Shown: piece by piece, positions 23,885 to 30,552 of the stretch | Position numbering within the stretch: the first letter of the stretch is position 1 | How the letters are laid out: each line of letters opens with the position of its first letter | Assembly: GCA_023409265.1 (NCBI GenBank) | Contig: JAEYHZ010000035.1 | Location: forward strand, 1 to 40,288 | Length of the DNA stretch: 40,288 nucleotides | Source: Bacillota bacterium | GTDB lineage: Bacteria; Bacillota; Clostridia; Acetivibrionales; DSM-1351 | Direction: 5' to 3' | The notes under the pieces: generated by a model | The model's database searches: none | What the model saw: only the letters and a program-made list of their open reading frames with translations | What the model was told of the DNA's origin: nothing | Made by a program: the position numbers and the translations under genes

Positions 23885-25645
23885 ATGTCAAAAAACATAG
23901 TTATTGTGGGTGCAGGCTATGCCGGAATTGAAACAGCTCTATATCTCCAAACGAAAAAAAAGAAAAGTGATGACCTGAACATCACTATAATTGACAAGAA
24001 CCCATACCATACTCTACTTACCGAATTACATGAAGTGGCTGGAAACAGGATTTCGGAGGACGGGGTTATCGTTCCCTTAAGAGATATATTTCATTATACC
24101 GATGTCAGAATAATCAAAGATGAAATTGTTGCCTTCGATTTTCAAAATAACTCTGTTGCTTCAAATGAACGAAAATATAGCTATGATTACCTGGTTTTAT
24201 CCTTTGGAAGTGAACCAAACTATTACGGAATCCCCGGAATGAAGGAAAATTGCTTCCCCCTATGGTCTTTTAAGGACGCCATTAATGTAAGAGAACAAAT
24301 ATATAACTGTTTTATAAAGGCCAATCAGGAAGAAGATGAAAAGAAAAGAAGTGCGCTGCTCACCTTTGTTGTTGGCGGAGGAGGCTTTACAGGTGTAGAA
24401 ATGATGGGCGAGTTGGCTGTATGGGTTAGAAAGCTCTGTACACATTTCCACATCAGGCGTGATGAAGTAAAACTTTATCTTATTGAAGCCCTTCCTAAAA
24501 TCCTAAGTATTTTAAAAGATAAAAACATTGATCTTTCAATGAGATATCTGACTGAAAAGTTAAAGGTAGAAGTACTATTGGAAAGCGCAATAACCAGGCT
24601 GGAACCTGATCATGTTGATCTTAAGGATGGAAGATCCATAAATACCTATACACTCATATGGACTGCAGGCATTAAAGCCTCCTCCTTGACTGAAAACATA
24701 GAGCTTGAAAAAAACAGGACCTCCAGGATAGTTGTTGATGAATCCACAATGACAGCAATAAAAAACGTATATGCTATTGGAGATGTCTGCGCCTTTACTT
24801 ACGATGGTAAACTGCTCCCCCCATTAGTGGAGTCTGCAGTTCAGACAGGAAAATATGCAGGCAAAAACATTCTGGCTGACCTGAGGAATACTGATAAAAG
24901 CAAACTGGAGCCTAAACTTCATGGTGTCATGGTTTCAATAGGCAGCAATTTTGCAGTCAGCGAAATAATGGGTAAAATACTGCCTGTTTGGCTTTCCATA
25001 ATTATGAAGTATCTGGTTAATATCCATTACCTGTTTGGTATAGGCGGTTTTGAACTTGTATTCAAGTATCTTGACCATGAGCTGCTTCACAAAAGGCATC
25101 GCCTCAATTTTCTGGAATATCACTACACCCATAAGTCGCTCACTTTCTGGCTTGTACCTCTCAGGTTGTTTTTGGGCTATACCTGGTTCCTGGAAGGTTA
25201 TAATAAAATAACAGAGGGCTGGCTGACAAAATCAATGCTGGCCGGCTTGCCGGTGGATGCTGCCACCAGCGCTTCTGTTACAGAATCAGGTGAAAAGGTT
25301 TTCCGGATAATTTCATCTCATACTCCGGGCTGGTACGCCTGGATTGCAAACAATTTTGTAATTCCAAACGCACTCTTTTTTCAAATAATGATTGTATTGG
25401 CAGAAATAGGACTTGGACTGGCATTTTTCTCAGGGACTTTTACTTTCCTTGCTGCACTGGCCGCACTGGCTCTAAATGTAAACTTCCTGTTATCTACCGG
25501 TCTGTATGAAACCAGCTGGTGGCTTATTCCTGCCGAAATAGCAATGCTGGCAGGAGCCGGAAGGGCCTTTGGTTTGGATGCACATCTCATGCCGTTCTTT
25601 ATGAAAGGTTGGAGGTATCTTGTCAGAAGAAGTTCCAGGAAATAA
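23885..25645 (+). CDS. ndh: Type II NADH dehydrogenase (NDH-2) with membrane C-terminal domain
   Basis: A single-subunit NADH oxidoreductase that feeds electrons to quinones or other membrane acceptors. The FAD dinucleotide motif IVIVGAGYAGIETALYLQ is at the start, the NAD-binding VVGGGGFTGVEMMGELA near residue 165, and the second FAD contact YAIGDVCAF near 300. The family normally ends near 400-420 residues. Here the protein continues to 586 aa with several membrane helices resembling a DoxX-like domain (LRLFLGYTWFLEGYNKI, then ALFFQIMIVLAEIGLGLAFFSGTFTFLAALAAL). ATG at 23885 chosen for its AAGG; the ATG 18 bases earlier has none. Listeria Ndh2 of the electron export system has a similar extension. 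Confidence 0.88.
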   Translation: MSKNIVIVGAGYAGIETALYLQTKKKKSDDLNITIIDKNPYHTLLTELHEVAGNRISEDGVIVPLRDIFHYTDVRIIKDEIVAFDFQNNSVASNERKYSYDYLVLSFGSEPNYYGIPGMKENCFPLWSFKDAINVREQIYNCFIKANQEEDEKKRSALLTFVVGGGGFTGVEMMGELAVWVRKLCTHFHIRRDEVKLYLIEALPKILSILKDKNIDLSMRYLTEKLKVEVLLESAITRLEPDHVDLKDGRSINTYTLIWTAGIKASSLTENIELEKNRTSRIVVDESTMTAIKNVYAIGDVCAFTYDGKLLPPLVESAVQTGKYAGKNILADLRNTDKSKLEPKLHGVMVSIGSNFAVSEIMGKILPVWLSIIMKYLVNIHYLFGIGGFELVFKYLDHELLHKRHRLNFLEYHYTHKSLTFWLVPLRLFLGYTWFLEGYNKITEGWLTKSMLAGLPVDAATSASVTESGEKVFRIISSHTPGWYAWIANNFVIPNALFFQIMIVLAEIGLGLAFFSGTFTFLAALAALALNVNFLLSTGLYETSWWLIPAEIAMLAGAGRAFGLDAHLMPFFMKGWRYLVRRSSRK

Positions 25646-25650
25646 AAAAC

Positions 25651-25682
25651 AACACCTCGGTTGGATTACCAACCGAGGTGTT
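25651..25682. terminator. Bidirectional terminator between ndh and the SSB-like gene
   Basis: A perfect 14-bp stem (AACACCTCGGTTGG, 25651-25664 with 25669-25682) has the tetraloop ATTA, with A-rich sequence to the left and T-rich sequence to the right. It serves the convergent ndh (plus) and SSB-like (minus) genes. Confidence 0.9.
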
Positions 25683-25696
25683 TATGTATGTATTTA

Positions 25697-26380
25697 TTAT
25701 TCCTGAGTTCTGTCCGATTCCTCATTTTCATTATTGATATCGTTGTTATGAACCTCTTCAGATATTTCCATCTTGGAAACTGATACTTCATATGCAGTTT
25801 TTGAAACGGTTTCCCCGTTTTCTAGCTTTTTCTGATATTCCCTACTCTGTATTCTACCCCAGATTTTGATATTATCGCCAATAGCGAGGTTCTGAGAATA
25901 TCGTGCATTTCTTCCCCAGGCTATGCATGGTATGTAGTCAGATTTATTATACGGTCTGTTTACAGCTACAAGAATATCTGTTATTTCCCTTCCAAACGGA
26001 GTCATCCTGTATATAGGATTTTTACATATGTATCCATTCAAATATATTTGGTTTGGATTTTTAACTCTCTTGTCTTCATCAGTAAAAATCATTTCTCTTG
26101 CAAATACAGTTAAAACAAGTTTATTGGAATCACTCTTATAACTGTTGTAAGATCTGAACTGCCCCTCTATTTCCAATGAAACACCTATTTGCAGTTTGCT
26201 TTTTGGCACAAGACGTTCTGAAAATGTAACAGATATTTTATCGCTGCTGTCGCTTAATCTAGGGACCTCTAAATAAAATGAATAAAAGCCCTCTCCATAG
26301 ACCTCGTGGCTATATTCAACCTCTGATACAACTTTTCCTGAAATGGTCACTACGTTGTTTTCTATTACATTCCCGACCAT
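25697..26380 (-). CDS. Single-stranded DNA-binding-like protein with two OB folds (227 aa)
   Basis: The N-terminal part (residues 1-105: VTISGKVVSEVEYSHEVYGEGFYSFYLEVPR) and the middle (about 110-205: NQIYLNGYICKNPIYRMTPFGREITDILVAVNRPYNKSDYIPCIAWGRNARYSQ) each look like an OB fold. The second is close to ordinary SSB (PxxRxTPxGxxxxxxxxAVNR, then IPCIAWG). The tail is acidic and disordered but lacks the usual DDDIPF end, so partner binding may differ. Clostridia carry such double-OB proteins besides canonical SSB. GGGGGGAAA precedes the ATG. The role is probably binding of single-stranded DNA. Confidence 0.75.
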   Translation of the reverse strand: MVGNVIENNVVTISGKVVSEVEYSHEVYGEGFYSFYLEVPRLSDSSDKISVTFSERLVPKSKLQIGVSLEIEGQFRSYNSYKSDSNKLVLTVFAREMIFTDEDKRVKNPNQIYLNGYICKNPIYRMTPFGREITDILVAVNRPYNKSDYIPCIAWGRNARYSQNLAIGDNIKIWGRIQSREYQKKLENGETVSKTAYEVSVSKMEISEEVHNNDINNENEESDRTQE

Positions 26381-26682
26381 TTTCCCCCCACTCCTCTCTT
26401 TTGCTGTTGTGTCTCTCTTTTAATTTATCTAATGTAATGTTTATTCTATTAGTAAGCAATTTAGAATATTTTTCAAACTAATTTTTTACTGAACCTTAAT
26501 AATTTTTTAAAAGAAAACTTTATTTATCATCCGGTGTATAGTCCAGACCTATTGCATTAAAGAATGAAGGAACTGTGTCTATGCCAAATTAATACAATCT
26601 TTTAATATTATATTACATAATTATTAAAATGGAAATCTTTATTCTACAAAAAAAGCACTTATTTTTTAACGCATAGATCCAG

Positions 26683-26713
26683 ATAAAATTTTTCGGCTGT
26701 AGAAAAATTTTAT
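26683..26713. repeat. AT-rich hairpin element, copy 2
   Basis: A perfect 12-bp inverted repeat (ATAAAATTTTTC, 26683-26694 with 26702-26713) has a 7-nt loop and is followed by TACCTCGT. It shares arm sequence, loop length and right flank with 18925-18957, so the two are copies of one dispersed element. Confidence 0.55.
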
Positions 26714-26733
26714 TACCTCGTTATATTGTTATG

Positions 26734-26798
26734 AACAAAAAAACAGCATTTCCAACCTCCGGCAAATTACCCGGCAGGTCAGAAAGCTGTTTTTTGTT
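26734..26798 (-). terminator. Long terminator hairpin downstream of the lipoprotein gene
   Basis: The outer stem pairs AACAAAAAAACAGC (26734-26747) with GCTGTTTTTTGTT (26786-26798). The inner part adds ACCT and CCGG pairs with a small mismatch region. The A- and T-runs inside the arms allow termination in both directions. Confidence 0.8.
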
Positions 26799-26854
26799 AA
26801 ATACATACTATTGCTTTATAGCATAGCCAGTACTTAGAATACTTGACATAACAA

Positions 26855-27481
26855 TTAGTTCAGTTCTATAGTTTGGGAGCCTGAACCAAGAATTGCTTTA
26901 ATCGTCAGCTTCAAGCCTGTGGTATTTTCAGGTATTTCATATGCCAGACCACCTCTTTTTTCCGAATTGGCTGCCACACTTCCATCGATCATCTCAATTT
27001 TTTCTTCATCCAGACTTGCCGATCCGCCAAGAGATATATTATATGTCTGCCCTGCTCCATCTTTAAGTTCAAACATCATAATTGAACTTAAAGCTGCTTC
27101 TTCAGCTGTCCCATTTTTGGCATTAAGATCAATAAGTAAATACGTATTTCCATCCGCTGCCTTGAAGAACGCTGAGCCCTTACTCATTTTAATTGCATTT
27201 ACAGTGTATTCAACATCTTCAACTGTGACTTTCTTATCAACCTTGGTCCATCCTTCGGCATTTGCTGCAGCGGATGATTCTGCTTCTTTGCTTGCTTGTG
27301 CTGCTGTTGTTCCGGCAGCGGTACTTGTGTCTGCAGCTGTTGAAGTATCTGCTGGCGGAGCAGATTGTTCTGCTGTACTTGTTGATGCTGTGCTGCTTGA
27401 TACCTGAGAACTATCTGACCCACAGGCACCTAATGTTAAAATCAATACTACGACTAATAGAAATGATATAAGTTTTTTCAT
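26855..27481 (-). CDS. DUF4352-like lipoprotein (208 aa)
   Basis: A secreted lipoprotein. The signal peptide MKKLISFLLVVVLILTLGAC has the lipobox LGAC, with the modified cysteine at about 20. It is followed by a Ser/Thr/Ala-rich linker to about residue 80. The C-terminal domain (VDKKVTVEDVEYTVNAIKMSKG...YLLIDLNAKNGTAEEAAL...GLAYEIPENTTGLKLTI) has the immunoglobulin-like strand pattern of DUF4352 proteins, which have no proven function. The start at 27481 has GGGAGG upstream; the open frame to 27532 extends into a terminator and is not used. It follows the small membrane protein gene, separated by a strong terminator. Confidence 0.8.
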   Translation of the reverse strand: MKKLISFLLVVVLILTLGACGSDSSQVSSSTASTSTAEQSAPPADTSTAADTSTAAGTTAAQASKEAESSAAANAEGWTKVDKKVTVEDVEYTVNAIKMSKGSAFFKAADGNTYLLIDLNAKNGTAEEAALSSIMMFELKDGAGQTYNISLGGSASLDEEKIEMIDGSVAANSEKRGGLAYEIPENTTGLKLTIKAILGSGSQTIELN

Positions 27482-27511
27482 TTTGTTTACCTCCCATTTT
27501 GTTAAAAAAAA

Positions 27512-27541
27512 TAACGCCGATTTATTACTCAACCGGCGTTA
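27512..27541 (-). terminator. Intrinsic terminator after the 132-aa membrane protein gene
   Basis: An 8-bp stem TAACGCCG/CGGCGTTA (27512-27519 with 27534-27541) is followed on the minus strand by seven T. It lies 36 bases past the stop at 27577 and just before the ribosome binding site of the lipoprotein gene. Confidence 0.85.
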
Positions 27542-27576
27542 AATCTAAAACTAATTTTTTTAAATCAACTCTTGAC

Positions 27577-27975
27577 TTAAGCTGCGGCTGCCTGTGATGC
27601 CTGAGTTTTGGGTTTTACAAAGAAAGCGAGTATGGCTCCTATTATTAATAGGAATGTTGCAATTAAAGCAGCAGGATTAAAAATTGCTGGAACAATTGCT
27701 GAAACAAGAATTAATAAAGCGCTGACTTTTTTCAGTTTACCAATTAAAAGCACTGAAATAAGGGATATAACTCCACCGGCAAATAAAGCGATTGCTCCAT
27801 TTTTTTCGGCATTGATGATTTTATCTACCTCATCCGTTTTAACGTCTACCTGCATGCTTTCATTGGTTTCATTAATTAGCTTTGTTGCTTCGCTGACATC
27901 AATTTCCCACATAATGCCAAGGCCTATAGCAGCCAAAACACCTAAAATAACAATTATTGTAGTTGCTATTTTCAT
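27577..27975 (-). CDS. Small membrane protein of unknown function (132 aa)
   Basis: Three to four hydrophobic segments: an N-terminal helix (IATTIIVILGVLAAIGLGI), a charged middle part (residues about 27-58) that may lie outside, then helices at about 60-80, 85-105 and 108-122. It ends in an alanine-rich tail KTQASQAAAA. The topology resembles small DUF4064-type membrane proteins, but no certain family match is claimed. GGGGG lies before the ATG. A good promoter (28017-28046) with a Spo0A-type box just upstream suggests growth-phase control. Confidence 0.65.
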   Translation of the reverse strand: MKIATTIIVILGVLAAIGLGIMWEIDVSEATKLINETNESMQVDVKTDEVDKIINAEKNGAIALFAGGVISLISVLLIGKLKKVSALLILVSAIVPAIFNPAALIATFLLIIGAILAFFVKPKTQASQAAAA

Positions 27976-28016
27976 AGTTCTTTCCCCCTAATGTAATTAA
28001 ATTTTTATTTTTTGTA

Positions 28017-28046
28017 ATTTTACCATTTATTTGGATATATTGTCAA
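28017..28046 (-). promoter_or_regulatory. Sigma-A promoter of the 132-aa membrane protein gene
   Basis: On the minus strand, TTGACA (28046-28041) and TAAAAT (28022-28017) are 18 bp apart. The predicted start is near 28010, about 35 nt before the ATG. A Spo0A-type box lies just upstream of the -35. Confidence 0.8.
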
Positions 28047-28056
28047 TACATTCTAA

Positions 28057-28214
28057 TTTTCGACAAGTATACTCTATTATTCGCCAACGACTCCTACTTC
28101 GGTTTAATCACATTAAATTGCCTGATTTTAAAGCCTTTACCGTTTTTGTTGTTCTCATTCGCCAAATCCTCCAGTGTTATCAGCTGAAAAGTGTTAAGAA
28201 AAATTTGTCGAAAA
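28057..28214. promoter_or_regulatory. Pair of Spo0A-type boxes in inverted orientation
   Basis: TTTTCGACAA at 28057-28066 and TTGTCGAAAA at 28205-28214 are perfect inverted copies 158 bp apart end to end. Both contain TGTCGAA, the known 0A box core. The first lies 10 bp upstream of the -35 of the membrane protein promoter. Between them is non-coding AT-rich DNA. An alternative reading is the ends of a very short mobile element. Confidence 0.5.
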
Positions 28215-28248
28215 ATAAACTCAGAAATAATTCTATTTCTGAAACAAC

Positions 28249-28277
28249 AACGCCTCAAGCTGTTTGTTTGAGGCGTT
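28249..28277 (-). terminator. Terminator at the end of the PTS operon
   Basis: A perfect 10-bp stem AACGCCTCAA/TTGAGGCGTT (28249-28258 with 28268-28277) is followed on the minus strand by GTTGTTTC. It lies 43 bases past the stop of the dehydrogenase gene, the last gene of the operon. A further 8-bp stem (28222-28229 with 28234-28241) follows at once. Confidence 0.75.
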
Positions 28278-28319
28278 GCCGGTGATGGTATGCTAATTTA
28301 CTTTTTTCCAAAAACTTTT

Positions 28320-29579
28320 TTATTTACTCCAATTCTCCAGAAGATATTTCTCTGCTTCTGAACACCACAGCCCTTTGTTTCTTTTGGTTATCTCGGAAAG
28401 TCTGGCAAAATGGAGGTTCGTTTTTCCTTTTTCCTCAAACTCATCTATTGCGGTAAGCTCCATATCAATGTTTGTGTAAATGAGCTTCTTCCCGGCAGGT
28501 GCGTCAGGCAGCGTCAAAGTAGCTTCTGCTGTGCTGTCCAGTCCCCCTATATGTGTTACCATAACAGCCGGGTTAATAAGCTTCTTTTCCGTCAATCTAA
28601 GAGATTCTATCATATCATTGGTATTACCTCCGGTTGTTCCAACAATATGAGTAGAATTATAGTGGACATTATAGAAATTTGTTAAAGCAGAAAAATTAAC
28701 ATCAGTGGGCCCTGCAAAGAAGTTAAGACAGCCATCCCTTCCCAAAATCTTATCCCCCTGCTCTACTACAGGCTTAACAGGTGCATATACGAAGACATCA
28801 TCAAATCCTGTACCTCCTGTCAAGCCTCTCAGATAAGCAGGGACATCTTCAATATTCTTTGTGTTTACAAAGATTAAATCTATTCCGGCTTCCTTTGCCT
28901 CTTCAACTGAAAAAATCGCTTCGGCTCTCTTCAATCTCTTCTCATCCACATCGGTAACAACAATCAAACCCGGTCTTCTGTCACAATGCAGCGCATAATC
29001 AATGGCTCCCAGCCCCATTGGTCCTGCTCCTGCAAGAATTGCCAGCTTTCCGCCTTCAACAATACCCATTCTGTGCTCATAGCTTCCCATTGAAGTATGA
29101 TAGCTTGCATGGTAGGCTCCAATAATACAGGACATAGGTTCAGCAAGGGAAGCATTAAAATATTCCTCTCCGTCATATGGCAGGAGACAGCCCAATTCCA
29201 TAACCTCCTGGGGCATTATGACATAGGTGGCGGCACCTCCGCAGAAGCAGTAGGAATAACCCGGAGAATCCATGCTCCCCTTATAGTTCAACGCAGGCTG
29301 CATGGAAAATTTCTGTCCCGGTTTGAACTGTTCCTTCCACTTTGTCCCTACCTGAACAATATTTCCTGCCATTTCATGTCCAATTATTACTGGATTGACA
29401 GCTACATCCTTTGGTACTCTTTTATGCTCAGATCCCAAAACAGCTGCTTTATAGGTTGACATGCAAATACTGTCGGATACTACCTGCACCAGAATTTCAT
29501 CCTCTCTGATTTCGGGCAGATCAAATTCTTCCATTCTCAAGTCCTTTTTTCCATATAGCCTTACAGCTCTTGTTTTCAT
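28320..29579 (-). CDS. Zinc-dependent dehydrogenase, L-sorbose-1-phosphate reductase-like
   Basis: A medium-chain alcohol dehydrogenase of 419 aa. The catalytic zinc ligands fit C39 (SDSICMSTYK) and H68-E69 (GHEMAG), and the nucleotide site is LAILAGAGPMGLGAIDYAL. The four-cysteine structural zinc lobe is absent. Length, start and the YCFCGGAATYVIMPQEV segment resemble SorE-type enzymes that interconvert L-sorbose 1-phosphate and D-glucitol 6-phosphate, acting at the carbon next to the phosphorylated one. It is the last gene of a mannitol-type PTS operon without mtlD, so it is the best candidate for oxidising the imported polyol phosphate. The exact substrate cannot be read from sequence. Confidence 0.8.
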   Translation of the reverse strand: MKTRAVRLYGKKDLRMEEFDLPEIREDEILVQVVSDSICMSTYKAAVLGSEHKRVPKDVAVNPVIIGHEMAGNIVQVGTKWKEQFKPGQKFSMQPALNYKGSMDSPGYSYCFCGGAATYVIMPQEVMELGCLLPYDGEEYFNASLAEPMSCIIGAYHASYHTSMGSYEHRMGIVEGGKLAILAGAGPMGLGAIDYALHCDRRPGLIVVTDVDEKRLKRAEAIFSVEEAKEAGIDLIFVNTKNIEDVPAYLRGLTGGTGFDDVFVYAPVKPVVEQGDKILGRDGCLNFFAGPTDVNFSALTNFYNVHYNSTHIVGTTGGNTNDMIESLRLTEKKLINPAVMVTHIGGLDSTAEATLTLPDAPAGKKLIYTNIDMELTAIDEFEEKGKTNLHFARLSEITKRNKGLWCSEAEKYLLENWSK

Positions 29580-29605
29580 TATTCAGCCACCCCAACTTTA
29601 AGTTT

Positions 29606-30538
29606 TTAAATGTAATCGAAAACAACCTTCTTTTCCAAATTCCTAATAACTTCAATATCTGCGGGCTGAGTACCGGAGGTCATTACATTTGCTGTGGCAG
29701 AAGCCACTGCAAGGCGGGCAGCCTTTTCAAAATCAAACCCCATATCAATTGAGTAAGTGAGGGCTGCAACCATGGAATCGCCTGCTCCCACGGTGCTTTT
29801 CACCTCCACGTCAAGACCGGGGATAAATAATGATTTTTGCCTGTTTAAGAATATGGCTCCCCTTGAACCTAATGAAACTGCAACAAACTCAATTCCATAT
29901 GTGTCTATAAGGCTTCTTACCCTTCTTTCGGCTTCCTCTATTCCTACAATCTCCTGTCCGAAAAAACGTTCCAGCTCGTGGATATTTGGCTTAACCATGA
30001 ATGGACCAGCTTCCATTCCCAGCTTTAACAGCTCACCGTCTGCATCCAGAATAGTTTTAGCTCCTGCAAGCTTGGCAGCCTTGATCCATTTACTGTAAAT
30101 ACCTTTATCGACATTGGCTGGAACACTGCCGGAAAACACAACAGCAGTATCTCTCTGAATCCGGCTGAAAATAATTTCTTCCAGCTTTTCAATATCATTT
30201 GGACTGAGGTTTGGACCCGGCTCGTTTATATCAGTGTTCGTCTTTCTTTTACTGTCAACAACTTTCAGATTTGTTCTGGTTTCTCCTTGAATAGTAAGAA
30301 ATTTATTTTCTATACCCATCCGGTTTAATGACTCCTTAATGAAATTTCCGGTGGTACCTCCAAGTACTCCTGAAGCACAGCTTTTACCGCCCAGACTCAT
30401 TATTACCTTTGAAACATTGATTCCTTTTCCGCCGGCATCCAACCTCACAGAAGATACCCTGTTTACTGCACCGGCTTCAAAATCAGGTATTTCAACAGTC
30501 TTATCCACTGCCGGATTTAAAGTAATTGTTATTATCAT
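29606..30538 (-). CDS. 1-phosphofructokinase-like PfkB sugar kinase
   Basis: The protein phosphorylates a ketose 1- or 6-phosphate to a bisphosphate; fructose 1-phosphate to fructose 1,6-bisphosphate is most likely. PfkB motifs: TLNPAVDKTVEI at the start, DAGGKGINVSKVIMSLGG (sugar phosphate binding), NEPGPNLS in the middle and the catalytic GAGDSMVAAL near the C-terminus. Length 310 aa and the opening MIITITLNPAVD match the FruK/LacC branch. The ATG has GGAGG upstream. It lies 14 bases after the activator gene and 26 before the dehydrogenase gene. FruK and tagatose-6-phosphate kinase cannot be separated by eye. Confidence 0.85.
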   Translation of the reverse strand: MIITITLNPAVDKTVEIPDFEAGAVNRVSSVRLDAGGKGINVSKVIMSLGGKSCASGVLGGTTGNFIKESLNRMGIENKFLTIQGETRTNLKVVDSKRKTNTDINEPGPNLSPNDIEKLEEIIFSRIQRDTAVVFSGSVPANVDKGIYSKWIKAAKLAGAKTILDADGELLKLGMEAGPFMVKPNIHELERFFGQEIVGIEEAERRVRSLIDTYGIEFVAVSLGSRGAIFLNRQKSLFIPGLDVEVKSTVGAGDSMVAALTYSIDMGFDFEKAARLAVASATANVMTSGTQPADIEVIRNLEKKVVFDYI

Positions 30539-30552
30539 TTAAGCCTCCAAAA

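Larger units (their letters stand above)
26381..26854. other. Non-coding stretch with two hairpin elements
   Basis: From the SSB-like start to the lipoprotein stop there is no supported gene. The left half must contain the SSB-like promoter, with no convincing -35/-10 pair seen. It contains copy 2 of the AT-rich hairpin (26683-26713) and a long terminator (26734-26798). Confidence 0.6.

Noticed and set aside
28057..28214. Short non-autonomous transposon (MITE) with 10-bp terminal inverted repeats
   Set aside because: The ends match the Spo0A box core, one sits in the right promoter position, and no target-site duplication flanks the pair. Kept only as an alternative.
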